From: Sphingobacterium sp.
Lineage (GTDB): Bacteria; Bacteroidota; Bacteroidia; Sphingobacteriales; Sphingobacteriaceae
DNA length: 64,000 nucleotides
Direction of reading: 5' to 3'
NCBI GenBank assembly: GCA_031286695.1
Contig: JAITTY010000017.1
Location: 342,092 to 406,091 of the forward strand
Every line of letters starts with the position of its first letter. Positions within the stretch are counted from its first letter, which is position 1. The notes beneath the pieces were generated by a model. The model saw nothing but the letters and a program-made list of their open reading frames with translations, was not told the origin of the DNA and searched no databases. Positions 35,701 to 43,113 of this stretch are shown one piece after another. The position numbers and the translations under genes were made by a program.

Positions 35701-37797
35701 AGTTGTTTCCTGTGATCCCTGATATCCTTCGAAGCTGTATTCATACTTTCTATTACGGTCAAATAAATCGAACAGATGGTTAATAGCATTAGTGACCTTA
35801 TCCACATTGATGAGGTTTTGAAATAGAAAACGATTTTGCCTAAAAGAGAGCAGCTTTTTCTTTGGTCTTGGAAATTGAATCTCCGGATTTTTGAAATCCG
35901 TGAGCTTGGTATAATCAATGGCTCCGAAACCATTCAGTAATCCATTTTGTGGTGTTCCCGAAGCCGTATTTAATTTTTCGAGAAATACTTCTTCATTTCT
36001 ATTGAGTTTTCTCAGTTGGTAGATTTCGCTTTGTTCTTTTACAAATGATCCCCATGATTCACGTTTATGAAGGATTGTTAATATCTCCAATGCCGCCAGT
36101 CGCTGATCGATATTGCTGGAGTTGATAAGTCGAAGAATTACTTCTTTTAATGTTTCCTCTTTTTGAAGGAGCAACAATTGGATCGTTGCCTTACGTTGAT
36201 CCTTTCCTTTTCTGGACAGTATAAGTTCAAGCTGTGCAATATCATCGGCAAAAAGCTCAATTGCGCGCATTAATTTTAGTCCGGTCGCAGCGACCGTGGT
36301 ATTGCGGTCCACTATAGCCTGACGTATAACCTGCCGTTGCCAATCATTTTCTTCAAGGTGAAGTTTATCTTCTGTTTGATTTTGATCATATTGCGAGGAG
36401 TAGCTATACGTAACATAATCGGGAAATAGTTTACGTATCAATTTCTCGCGTGAACCCGAAGGAACTGCGCTCAGATTGGCCGATAATTTGATGAATTGTT
36501 GAGGCTGGCCAAATTCAATAATTACGTTATAAAAATGGTCAGGTTTGATGGTGTAGGATAACCAGGGGAATCCTCTTTCTGAAAACGTTTTGCCTGCAGT
36601 CGGAAGAGAAGAGGCTGATTGTACAATCTTGTCGAAGAGTTTGTCCGAAAGAGCGTGAGGGAGCAAGAGGGTCGATATCCAATAATCGAGCTCGATATTT
36701 TCGCCAAAATGTTCTTCCGCATAACCTATCAGTTCCGTATCCGACCACTGGGTTTGTTGAATAAAATACAAACAGATGATCTTTTTGATTAGAGGAGTAT
36801 CCGCTGCAAACACCAGTTCGAAAGCTGAATGATTGGCAATGTTGACATCTTTAATCCCAAGGCTCCACAGTGCTACGTAGAGTTCGAGGTGATCGTCGCT
36901 CTTTAGTGCCACCTCAACTTGATCAGGCCGCTCAAAAAAATCAAGCGACAGCTGAAGAACGCGGGTAATAGTATTCTTTTTAGGCGCATCCCAACCAAAC
37001 CCAAACCAGGTATCTACCGCTCTGACCACAGCCGAAAAACGCGATAAGTCGTGATCCAATATCACTTTGATAAAGTGTTTTAATGCAGCTATAGAGGTGT
37101 AGTCAAGAGTTTCGAGAATAGTCTGCCTCAATCCTTCCTGTTGTTGCGCAGCCAGTAGCAACTTTTCAACCAGGAGGTGGCATGCTTTATTATCCGTCAA
37201 AAGTAGTCCTCTGATCAGCTCTTTAGAAACACCCCCGATTTCATCCTCTCCGAGAAATATTTCTTCGAGTATAGGATAGTATGTTGAGAGGTTTTCTTCC
37301 ATAATGATGGAATAAAATATCCCTTTATAGGCAATATTTTGATAAACATCATATTTTAACTGGTCTGCAATATCCATTGAATTAAATCCCGAAGCCCCGC
37401 CAATGTAGACCGCTTGCAAAATATGGAGTTTTGCCTGGGTATAGCTTATTGTTGGGTCTATACGGAATGGCCGTCTACTGTAGCCTTCCTGAAAGGGCAA
37501 GTCGCTGAGTAAATTCCATATCCGTGCAATATAAGGAGCTAGGACCTGACCAAATAATAGCGTAGCTAATTTAAGTCCTTCTTCATTATTCCAAGGGTTT
37601 AGAGATGCATCACTTCCAAATTGCTTTTGGTAAGCTTTGAGTGCGGCAAAATGCTCGGAATAATCTCTTACCAATTGATTGATGATAATAAGACCCAAAG
37701 TTTTATAAGGTTCAGAAAATTGTTCGAGTTGACTTTTTGTTATTGAAATACGTTTATGCTTTTGAATAAAGTCTTTCGCCTTGTCAGAAGAAATCAT
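32785..37797 (-). CDS. giant DUF4132 (MolR/YehI-like) protein
   Basis: 1670 residues, cytosolic. The first two thirds are long helical repeats of HEAT/ARM character (for example QLLLLQKEETLKEVILRLIN and DQRLAALEILTILHK). The C-terminal 250 residues are DUF4132: ALLFGLKNVEVKERHI, YSIHLGSGMVSKNGRQ, HSQHRGRVFLPFVDDDPK and the closing IKDPTILAQI. DUF4132 proteins are often linked to WGR-domain or MoxR/VWA genes and stress or DNA-damage settings, but their activity is not established. Here the only companion is the 137-residue gene downstream. It is transcribed away from the leader of the family copy at 38025. Confidence 0.85.
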   Translation of the reverse strand: MISSDKAKDFIQKHKRISITKSQLEQFSEPYKTLGLIIINQLVRDYSEHFAALKAYQKQFGSDASLNPWNNEEGLKLATLLFGQVLAPYIARIWNLLSDLPFQEGYSRRPFRIDPTISYTQAKLHILQAVYIGGASGFNSMDIADQLKYDVYQNIAYKGIFYSIIMEENLSTYYPILEEIFLGEDEIGGVSKELIRGLLLTDNKACHLLVEKLLLAAQQQEGLRQTILETLDYTSIAALKHFIKVILDHDLSRFSAVVRAVDTWFGFGWDAPKKNTITRVLQLSLDFFERPDQVEVALKSDDHLELYVALWSLGIKDVNIANHSAFELVFAADTPLIKKIICLYFIQQTQWSDTELIGYAEEHFGENIELDYWISTLLLPHALSDKLFDKIVQSASSLPTAGKTFSERGFPWLSYTIKPDHFYNVIIEFGQPQQFIKLSANLSAVPSGSREKLIRKLFPDYVTYSYSSQYDQNQTEDKLHLEENDWQRQVIRQAIVDRNTTVAATGLKLMRAIELFADDIAQLELILSRKGKDQRKATIQLLLLQKEETLKEVILRLINSSNIDQRLAALEILTILHKRESWGSFVKEQSEIYQLRKLNRNEEVFLEKLNTASGTPQNGLLNGFGAIDYTKLTDFKNPEIQFPRPKKKLLSFRQNRFLFQNLINVDKVTNAINHLFDLFDRNRKYEYSFEGYQGSQETTLLENSLQGLKRLDQDATDEQRLDNLPLAHVWKEWYKQAELNDFEIHAAIRYLYGRYHDNNLHEGLKEFKEIYLPEFKSIKTEKAEYFYFSDSEKITRILNHIADVSVDRPTWSAYKLDILEDALADFPDDLKKQNFKNQHYFHSPDIYWTDLIRTLFYQIDDEDYRYYSSDQLFRLYQLDLYILAQKLATDKPIASIGELIPYLAKASEGGRWNKRNIPDFKLIFTLYQQQQINSDDLLFLSLIDRDLFFILDGGQNYHTHRLKDFTIPEINQSLKKNMLDLELHRGDIPTEASPFIGKIQTVEGMDYFFDVIQRMGKDNFNRGYSYGIDISKKQTFSHILKKSIPTEEEEYGEFAALLKKNKIEKKRLIEVSCYATQWANWLGDYMHIPSLEEAVWWFLAHTTDYMDAEKETILSRYSNIPRHDFQKGAIDIDWFHRVYANLGKSNWKTVHESAKYLSDGMGYRRVKIYSSVLLGETKLTETLQKINEKRDKDYVMALGLVPISKANPESDLLKRYNLLQTFLKESKQYGAQRQESEKNAVEIGLDNLARNAGFQDSVRFTWAMERKATQEILKNSVLEIDDLQVQLHVDNEGKTELLLSRNGKSIKSLPDKYKKNKEIEALKQGKSYLTKQFSRTKLALENSMLRRDEYALKELEQIMEHPIVNAMLSKLVLYVPGTQESGFWNDGKLINADGKICTLKEDAKLVIAHPYDLFEAAQWDLYQRYLFSTATQQPFKQVFRELYIPTSDELEQLTRSARYQGHQIQPQKTIALLRGRGWTVSYEEGLQKVFHKEGYLVTMYAMADWYTPSDVEAPTLELVCFHSLKNNELVPIPAIDPVIFSEVMRDIDLIVSVAHVGEVDPEASHSSLQMRGVLARESALLFGLKNVEVKERHILIKGELGDYSIHLGSGMVSKNGRQLAIIPVHSQHRGRVFLPFVDDDPKSAEIISKMRYLAQDNQIKDPTILAQINA

Positions 37798-37887
37798 AAA
37801 AAATACTTAAGTTACATTAATAATATAAGCGCACTATTCTCCTTCTAAAATAGTTATTTGATATTGAACAAAAAAGGACAAACTTCT

Positions 37888-38024
37888 TACCTCCCCATTT
37901 CCGCCATTCACCGAGTTTTGATGGTCGTTGGTCTAAAGCCCGTAGACTAGGGGGCGATTGTGTTGTAGTTTTGAGTCAACAAATAAGAAAAGATAAAAAA
38001 CTAACACAATAAAATAAAGACATT
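37888..38024 (+). promoter_or_regulatory. family promoter/leader (copy at 38025)
   Basis: CCATTCACCGAG from 37904, GGTCTAAAGCCCGTAGACT, and TAGTTTTG at 37966-37973, 62 nt after the first block. The untranslated leader of about 50 nt is A-rich and has no Shine-Dalgarno sequence. Confidence 0.8.
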
Positions 38025-38471
38025 ATGAAAACTCTAGTAAAAACATTCACGGCAGCAGCTTTAATCGCAGTATCCACTTTCGCTATGGCAGCTGAAGGCC
38101 CAGGAGCAAAAACAGCAAAAGCAAACGTTAATCTATCTACAGCAGACTTTGCTTTAGAACACTATGTTGCGGTCACTACCGAAGGAGAATCGGCAGGTGT
38201 AGAACAATTGTTCGCCGAAGATTTCAATCAAAAAATCCAAGCTTCCAATGCACAGTCTCATAGCCGTAGTGCTGTAGTTAAACTATTGAAAAAGCAAAAA
38301 GGAGAGAAGCTGAACTGTACAGTAAGCACTGATATCTTAGAAGAATCAGCAGACTATATGGTCGCTAAAGTAACGTTGAAATTTGAAAACTTTATTAAAA
38401 CAGATCTGGTTACTTTGGAGCGTGTGGGCAATGACTGGAAAGTATCCAAATCAATCAATTCGTATAAATAA
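38025..38471 (+). CDS. secreted NTF2-like family protein, copy 3
   Basis: 148 residues. Signal peptide AALIAVSTFAMA|AEG, then the same NTF2-like domain as the copy at 25927. It differs mainly at AEGPGAKTAK, SHSRSAVVKLLKK and NFIKTDL. Single Cys98 kept. Leader and protein are closest to the copy at 39638, only 1.2 kb away, which suggests recent duplication or gene conversion. Confidence 0.85.
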   Translation: MKTLVKTFTAAALIAVSTFAMAAEGPGAKTAKANVNLSTADFALEHYVAVTTEGESAGVEQLFAEDFNQKIQASNAQSHSRSAVVKLLKKQKGEKLNCTVSTDILEESADYMVAKVTLKFENFIKTDLVTLERVGNDWKVSKSINSYK

Positions 38472-38815
38472 TATCCAATAACTGGTGGTCTGTCGCAGCA
38501 TTCTCAGGCAGACCACTAGTGAATCATATGTTTATTAAGACCACGTCGAGAGACGTGGCTTTTTTACGTCAAAAGGGCCTGATTCTCATCAGACCCTTTC
38601 TCTTAGCGTTTATTTGTACAGTAATTTTTATGTTTCTTATCGTTTCCTCTTTTTTGTTTCGTCATCCAATGTTTTTAAAGACAATTGGATTTTCACTGTA
38701 CGACGCCAATTTTTATGTTGAACCTTTCCTCCGAAAGGTAGCTTGTAGCCTTTTTGTATAGTAAGAACAGTTGTCGATTTGAAATAGTTTTATTGGAGTA
38801 GATTTTTTTTGATAA
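38472..38815 (+). repeat. full-length family tail after copy 3
   Basis: First hairpin ACTGGTGGTCTG (38481) with CAGACCACTAGT (38509); then GAATCATATGTTTATTAAG; terminator hairpin CCACGTC with GACGTGG (38541-38558) and T6; then the AAAGGGCCTGAT hairpin and the 200-bp extension. The extension's CCTTTC-CTCC-GAAAGG hairpin is near 38725. It stops just before the SUFU gene. Confidence 0.8.
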
Positions 38816-38826
38816 ATTGAATTAAA

Positions 38827-39390
38827 ATGGATACAGCCTTATATCATCAAAAGCTTTTAGAACACTACACCTGTAATTGGGGCCAGGGATATAATATATT
38901 GACTTGGCAGAAAGGCCCTTATAAGGATCTAGGCGATCACTTTAGGATACTGGAATTTCCCCCAATAACCGAACGGAATATGTGGGCTTATGCCACTATA
39001 GGTATGTCGTGCTTGGACGATGAATTTGCTCTCGAACTGCATATGTTTTCTGGTGAGCAAGATGAAACGCTAGTTGAATCATTAATAGTCGTAGCACATT
39101 ATCATAGATTTGGCGCAAAATTGGGGCATTGGCATACCATCAACTGGGGAAGAGGTTGGCGTATGGATTCTTCTTGCTCTTATGGCCTTATTTCGCTGCC
39201 TTATCTCGACGGATCCAAACTAGAAATTCTTATCCTTGATAACAATAAATCAGTCCATTTCTATTGGTTGCTGCCTATTACGGAAGAGGAAGTAACTTTT
39301 AAAAAGGAAAATGGTGCCGAAAAGCTTGAGGAAATATTTGAAGAACAAGGATTAAATTATTTAGATCCATTCAGGGACACTTTGGTTTGA
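38827..39390 (+). CDS. suppressor-of-fused (SUFU) domain protein, probable immunity protein
   Basis: 187 residues, cytosolic. The bacterial SUFU pattern is clear: ILEFPPITERNMWAYATIGMS, ELHMFSGEQDETLVESLIVV, then TINWGRGWRMDSSCSYGLIS, SLPYLDG and VHFYWLLPITEEEV. Bacterial SUFU proteins are common immunity proteins of polymorphic toxin systems; no toxin is adjacent. The gene starts directly after the tail of copy 3. A 39-bp piece of it is duplicated at 42607. Confidence 0.85.
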   Translation: MDTALYHQKLLEHYTCNWGQGYNILTWQKGPYKDLGDHFRILEFPPITERNMWAYATIGMSCLDDEFALELHMFSGEQDETLVESLIVVAHYHRFGAKLGHWHTINWGRGWRMDSSCSYGLISLPYLDGSKLEILILDNNKSVHFYWLLPITEEEVTFKKENGAEKLEEIFEEQGLNYLDPFRDTLV

Positions 39391-39500
39391 ATGCAATAAT
39401 ATCTTGGGATTTAAGACGATCAATACCAGCTTTTCAGAAGAATAGATAGATAATATGATTTTAAAGGTTGCTCTGTAAGTTTAACCTAATAGATCTTTTT

Positions 39501-39637
39501 CACCTCCCCATTCCCGCCATTCACCGAGTTTTGATGGTCGTTGGTCTAAAGCCCGTAGGCTAGGGGGCGATTGTGTTGTAGTTTTGAGTCAACAAATAAG
39601 AAAAGATAGAAAACTAACACAATAAAATAAAGACATT
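39501..39637 (+). promoter_or_regulatory. family promoter/leader (copy at 39638)
   Basis: CCATTCACCGAG from 39517, GGTCTAAAGCCCGTAGGCT, TAGTTTTG at 39579-39586 (62-nt spacing). Practically identical to the leader at 37888. Confidence 0.8.
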
Positions 39638-40084
39638 ATGAAAACTCTAGTAAAAACATTCACAGCAGCAGCTTTAATAGCAGTATCTACATTTGCTATG
39701 GCAGCTGAAGGCCCAGGAGCAAAAACAGCAAAAGCAAACGTTAATCTATCTACAGCAGACTTAGCGTTAGATCACTATGTTGCGGTCACTACCGAAGGAG
39801 AATCAGCAGGGGTAGAGCAATTATTCGCTGAAGATTTCAATCAAAAAATCCAAGCTTCCAGTGCACAGTCTCATAGCCGTAGTGCTGTAGCTAAACTATT
39901 GAAAAAGCAAAAAGGCGAAAAGTTGAACTGTACAGTAAGCACTGATATCATCGAGGAGTCCGCAGACTATATGGTGGCTAAAGTGACTTTGAAATTTGAA
40001 AACTTTACTAAAACAGATCTTGTGACTTTGGAGCGTGTGGGCAATGACTGGAAGGTTTCCAAATCAATCAATTCGTATAAATAA
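39638..40084 (+). CDS. secreted NTF2-like family protein, copy 4
   Basis: 148 residues, intact signal peptide and domain. It differs from copy 3 by a handful of residues (DLALDHYV, QASSAQSHS, AVAKLLKK, STDIIEES). It has the short form of the tail (no 200-bp extension). Confidence 0.85.
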   Translation: MKTLVKTFTAAALIAVSTFAMAAEGPGAKTAKANVNLSTADLALDHYVAVTTEGESAGVEQLFAEDFNQKIQASSAQSHSRSAVAKLLKKQKGEKLNCTVSTDIIEESADYMVAKVTLKFENFTKTDLVTLERVGNDWKVSKSINSYK

Positions 40085-40185
40085 ATCTCAAAAACTAGTG
40101 CTCTTCGAAACCAAGTTATAGGTAGAGCACTAGTGAATCATATGTTTATTAAGGCCACGTCGTGAGATGTGGCTTTTTTATTTGA
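40085..40185 (+). repeat. short family tail after copy 4
   Basis: Hairpin ACTAGTGCTCT (40094) with AGAGCACTAGT (40124), 11 bp perfect, in which the core GCTC/GAGC replaces GGTC/GACC of copy 3. Then GAATCATATGTTTATTAAGG and the terminator GGCCACGTC...GATGTGGC with T6. Confidence 0.85.
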
Positions 40186-40285
40186 ATAGACGTAGGTTAT
40201 TGTCAACGCGTCATGCGTTAAAAAGAGTTAATGACATTGCTTAATGGTTAGTTTTATAATATTTTTATTGTAAAACTAACTAAAA

Positions 40286-41038
40286 ATGAGTAGACTATGG
40301 TTGGTGCTGCTGTTGTTGTTTATCACAAACTTATCTTCTGCGCAAGACCTGAAAGGTACGATAAAAGATAAGCGCTCGGGCGATATTCTTATAGGTGTTT
40401 CGATCAAAGTAGCTTCGCACAGCGCCCATTCCGATGGCTATGGCAAATTTACATTGTCAGGCATTAAGCTTGGAGATACAATCACCTTTTCTTCAATCGG
40501 ATATAGTGAGGAAAAATATATAGTTGGCAATAGCAATCTTGATAATTTGGTTATATATATGGAGCAAACATCAATTTTGTTGGATGAAGTCAAGATCAAT
40601 CCTTTAAGAAATTATAAGGCTGATTCCTTAAAGTTTCGGGAAGAATTTGCCAAGACCTTCAATTATAGCAAACCCCAATTTAAAGACATTTTCATCACCA
40701 AAAACTATTCTTCAAATGTCCCTAGACACCCTAATCAAGCTAGTAATAGTACCGCCTCGCTGATTAGTGTTGATGTGCTTTCTGTTATTTCTATGTTGGG
40801 GAAAAAACGTAACCCGCAATCTAAACTCCAACAGAAATTGATAAAGGAAGAAGAAGAGCGGTATCTTGATAATACCTTTTCAAAGCGTATGGTTCAAAAT
40901 TTGACGGGCCTTAAAGGTGACTCTCTACAAACTTTCATACAGTTGTACCGTCCGGATATTTACACAGCAAAATATATGTCCGATTATGATATTATCCTGT
41001 ACATCAAAAAGAGTTACCAAGAATATATCGAGCCTTAA
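40286..41038 (+). CDS. secreted carboxypeptidase-regulatory-like domain protein
   Basis: 250 residues with a signal peptide (LWLVLLLLFITNLSSA|QD). Residues 20-105 are a CarboxypepD_reg-like beta-sandwich (LKGTIKDKRSGDILIGVSIK, SDGYGKFTLSG, ITFSSIGYSEEKY, LVIYMEQTSILLDEVKI), as at the start of SusC proteins but without plug or barrel. The remaining 145 residues are helical and charged with no known family. This architecture is common among Bacteroidota envelope proteins of unknown role. The gene ends before a tiny tail relic at 41114. Confidence 0.75.
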   Translation: MSRLWLVLLLLFITNLSSAQDLKGTIKDKRSGDILIGVSIKVASHSAHSDGYGKFTLSGIKLGDTITFSSIGYSEEKYIVGNSNLDNLVIYMEQTSILLDEVKINPLRNYKADSLKFREEFAKTFNYSKPQFKDIFITKNYSSNVPRHPNQASNSTASLISVDVLSVISMLGKKRNPQSKLQQKLIKEEEERYLDNTFSKRMVQNLTGLKGDSLQTFIQLYRPDIYTAKYMSDYDIILYIKKSYQEYIEP

Positions 41039-41113
41039 TTAGCTTTATCGTCTTTCTTAATGTACAGCGTATAAAAGAAAATACCTCAAGATATGATAGA
41101 AGGAATAAGTATG

Positions 41114-41133
41114 GAATTCGTATAAATAGTATC
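41114..41133 (+). repeat. minimal relic of a family gene end
   Basis: GAATTCGTATAAATAGTATCC repeats the last codons and stop of the family genes (AATTCGTATAAATAG). Nothing else of the family survives here. The rest of the 300-bp gap up to 41339 is AT-rich and featureless. Confidence 0.5.
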
Positions 41134-41338
41134 CAACACGTAGCACCTTACGACCATTATTGCCGTTGGATATAAAGTCAATTATTTTGAGAAAGTCGAA
41201 GTACTAGATATTGTATAACTCTACCCTTGTTTGTATATTTGATGCTATAATTATTAGCCTTAAAACCCAAACGAGATTTCTTAAAATAATGTTAAAAGTT
41301 CACTTTTAAGTAAACTAAATTTTGAATAATACGGTTAT

Positions 41339-41699
41339 ATGAGTAGCTTTGCTTCAATAAAGTTCATTAAAGAATATGAAAAAGTAGTTTTTTACTCTGT
41401 TGTTATCAATGGTGGGGAAGATGAGGAACAAGGAGCCGACCTATATCGAAGAAGACCAGACTACGAGCAATAACTTACGCTTATATTGCCATCGATTGAA
41501 TGATCATGTAGTGATTTTATATGGGGGAGCTATTAAGACAGCTGGAAAAGCGCAGGATTGCCCGCAAGTAAAGGAGCATTTTAATTTGGCAAACATATTG
41601 TCCAGATTAATTGATCAGGGCTTTGTAGATGATGATATAGAGTGGAATGATGATGATCGGGATATTCTTTATAACGAAGATTTTAAAATAAATTATTAA
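41339..41699 (+). pseudogene. broken HigB/RelE-type toxin of a toxin-antitoxin-chaperone module
   Basis: Two frames are needed. ATG at 41339 gives MSSFASIKFIKEYEKVVFYS and GGEDEE, a plausible toxin N-terminus, but this frame ends at 41473. The C-terminal part lies in another frame (KEPTYIEEDQ, LRLYCHRLNDHVVILYGG, IKTAGKAQDCP, WNDDDRDI) and runs to 41699, 1 bp before the antitoxin. RelE/HigB-type toxins read LRLYC...VVILYGG...KTA...A as their core, so the gene is probably frameshifted, perhaps with an internal deletion near 41430. If the C-terminal frame is used alone it would start at a TTG (41400). Activity is therefore doubtful. Confidence 0.6.
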
Positions 41700-41700
41700 A

Positions 41701-42120
41701 ATGAAACTTTCACGAAGAAAAGCCAACCAAGAGAAAAGTGGTCTATTGGAGGTGAATGTAATAGACCAATGGTTGGAGAAACATGGCGATCCAGCAATCG
41801 AAAGATTGGTCAAGAAAAACTTGGCTATTTCAGATAAAATATCGCAGATTTTGGCAAGTAAGGGTATGAAAGCTTCGGATCTAGCCACTTTGATGAATAA
41901 GCAAAAGTCCGAAATTTCGAAATGGCTTTCTGGTCAGCATACTTTTACGACCAAAACTATTGTAGCGATTGAAGCTGCTTTAGATACAGAGATTATTTTT
42001 GTAGAACCTATTCATAAGAACATATATTTTACTGTTCATAGCCGAATTCCTTCTAACGACTTCGCTCAGGACGAAGTGTTTGAAGAGTCCGTGTCTATTG
42101 GTGAATACGTATCAGCTTAA
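41701..42120 (+). CDS. HigA-like XRE-family antitoxin
   Basis: 139 residues with a helix-turn-helix of the XRE type at about 44-95 (KISQILASKGMKASDLATLM, KSEISKWLSGQHTFTTKTIV, IEAAL). The N-terminal 40 residues are charged and helical; the C-terminal 45 residues may carry the chaperone-dependence segment seen in TAC antitoxins (inference). It follows the toxin frame by 1 bp and is 10 bp before the SecB-like gene. Confidence 0.85.
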   Translation: MKLSRRKANQEKSGLLEVNVIDQWLEKHGDPAIERLVKKNLAISDKISQILASKGMKASDLATLMNKQKSEISKWLSGQHTFTTKTIVAIEAALDTEIIFVEPIHKNIYFTVHSRIPSNDFAQDEVFEESVSIGEYVSA

Positions 42121-42130
42121 TTAATTGGTT

Positions 42131-42559
42131 ATGATCGAGGCAAAAGTTATTGCAGAGAAGATTTCACTTGAAAAAATAAAACCAATAAGAGAAAATCTAG
42201 AATTAGGATTTGATCTTAAAGACAAAGAGTTCCAAATGAATATTGCTCAGTCGATCAAGCATAATTTAGAAAGGAAATCTTTTAAAATATCTCTTTTGGT
42301 GTCGTTCTCCTGTACAGAGCAGGTATTTGCTGAATACCTATATGAATTTTATTTCAAGGTTGAGAATATACTAGATTTCCTTAGTGAAAAAGACGGCAGA
42401 ACCGCATTTACAGGCCAGCTATTGGGTACATTGATTGGCTTATCCTATTCTACTCTTAGAGGAATTCTATACAGCAGGTTAGCTGAAACCAATTTAAATG
42501 GAATCATCTTACCTGTAGTCAATCCTAACGCACTATTGAATTCGAAAATATCTGAATAA
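42131..42559 (+). CDS. SecB-like chaperone of a toxin-antitoxin-chaperone module
   Basis: 142 residues from ATG 42131. The second half fits SecB: FKISLLVSFSCTEQVFAEYL (strand), then LLGTLIGLSYSTLRGILYSRL and the closing NGIILPVVNPNALL. This corresponds to the SecB helix-loop ending in the LxPVNFxxL motif. SecB-like proteins linked to HigBA form TAC systems in which the chaperone protects an unstable antitoxin. The gene order here, toxin-antitoxin-chaperone, is the standard one. Assignment is by motif; the similarity is weak in the first half. Confidence 0.65.
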   Translation: MIEAKVIAEKISLEKIKPIRENLELGFDLKDKEFQMNIAQSIKHNLERKSFKISLLVSFSCTEQVFAEYLYEFYFKVENILDFLSEKDGRTAFTGQLLGTLIGLSYSTLRGILYSRLAETNLNGIILPVVNPNALLNSKISE

Positions 42560-42606
42560 ATAAATCTTATATTGTTAATAAAGTCTTTGACTGGCCATTA
42601 TTAAAT

Positions 42607-42645
42607 GCATATGTTTTCTGGTGAGCAAGATGAAACGCTAGTTGA
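42607..42645 (+). pseudogene. 39-bp fragment of the SUFU gene
   Basis: Identical to 39039-39077 inside the SUFU gene (encodes HMFSGEQDETLV). It begins and ends abruptly and is 3.5 kb from the intact gene. It is a relic of a duplicated SUFU gene or a recombination scar. Confidence 0.75.
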
Positions 42646-42656
42646 CAAAAAACCTG

Positions 42657-43022
42657 TCAAAATTCACTTACTAGAATTTTATGCTTTGCTCCCCATTTAC
42701 TCAATTTTGCCCATATAGGAACTAGTTCTTTGGCAATTTCTGTCAGCTCATAATCCACTCTTGGAGGTACTTCTGCATAAACGGTACGTTTTACCAAGCC
42801 ATCCTTCTCCAGTTCACGTAATTGGAGCGTAAGCATTCGTTCAGTAATTCCATTAATCTGATTGCGTAATTCACTGAAACGTAATGTCCCATTTTCTAAC
42901 TTACAAAGAATAAGCAGTTTCCAACGACCACCAATTTTGCAAATGGCATAAGTCAAATCACAGCTTTCCATGATATAACTCTCATTCAACAAATTAGTCG
43001 AATTTTCTTTTCTCTTTCCCAT
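42657..43022 (-). CDS. HxlR-family transcriptional regulator
   Basis: 121 residues. Winged helix of the HxlR type: CDLTYAICKIGGRWKLLILC, LRFSELRNQINGITERMLTL, QLRELEKDGLVKRTVYAEVP and PRVDYELTEIAKELVPI. The single Cys near residue 19 is in the position used for redox or electrophile sensing in several HxlR/YodB proteins. It is divergent from the hydrolase-MFS pair and probably represses both directions from the palindrome at 43039. Confidence 0.92.
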   Translation of the reverse strand: MGKRKENSTNLLNESYIMESCDLTYAICKIGGRWKLLILCKLENGTLRFSELRNQINGITERMLTLQLRELEKDGLVKRTVYAEVPPRVDYELTEIAKELVPIWAKLSKWGAKHKILVSEF

Positions 43023-43038
43023 TACTTACAAATTTGTT

Positions 43039-43063
43039 AGTATCATACAATTAGCTGTATACT
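43039..43063. promoter_or_regulatory. imperfect palindrome, probable HxlR operator
   Basis: AGTATCATACA and TGTATACT face each other around ATTAGC in the 90-bp gap between the divergent genes. HxlR regulators bind such palindromes between divergent genes; the match is imperfect by one base. Confidence 0.5.
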
Positions 43064-43113
43064 ATGCAAATTTATTGTTTCAAATTAATTTTGTTCCATC
43101 AAAATCAATAAAC

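Noticed and set aside
38472-40134. Invertible (phase-variable) promoter between inverted repeats
   Set aside because: The inverted repeats are short hairpins downstream of genes, all tails have the same orientation and no invertase is present.
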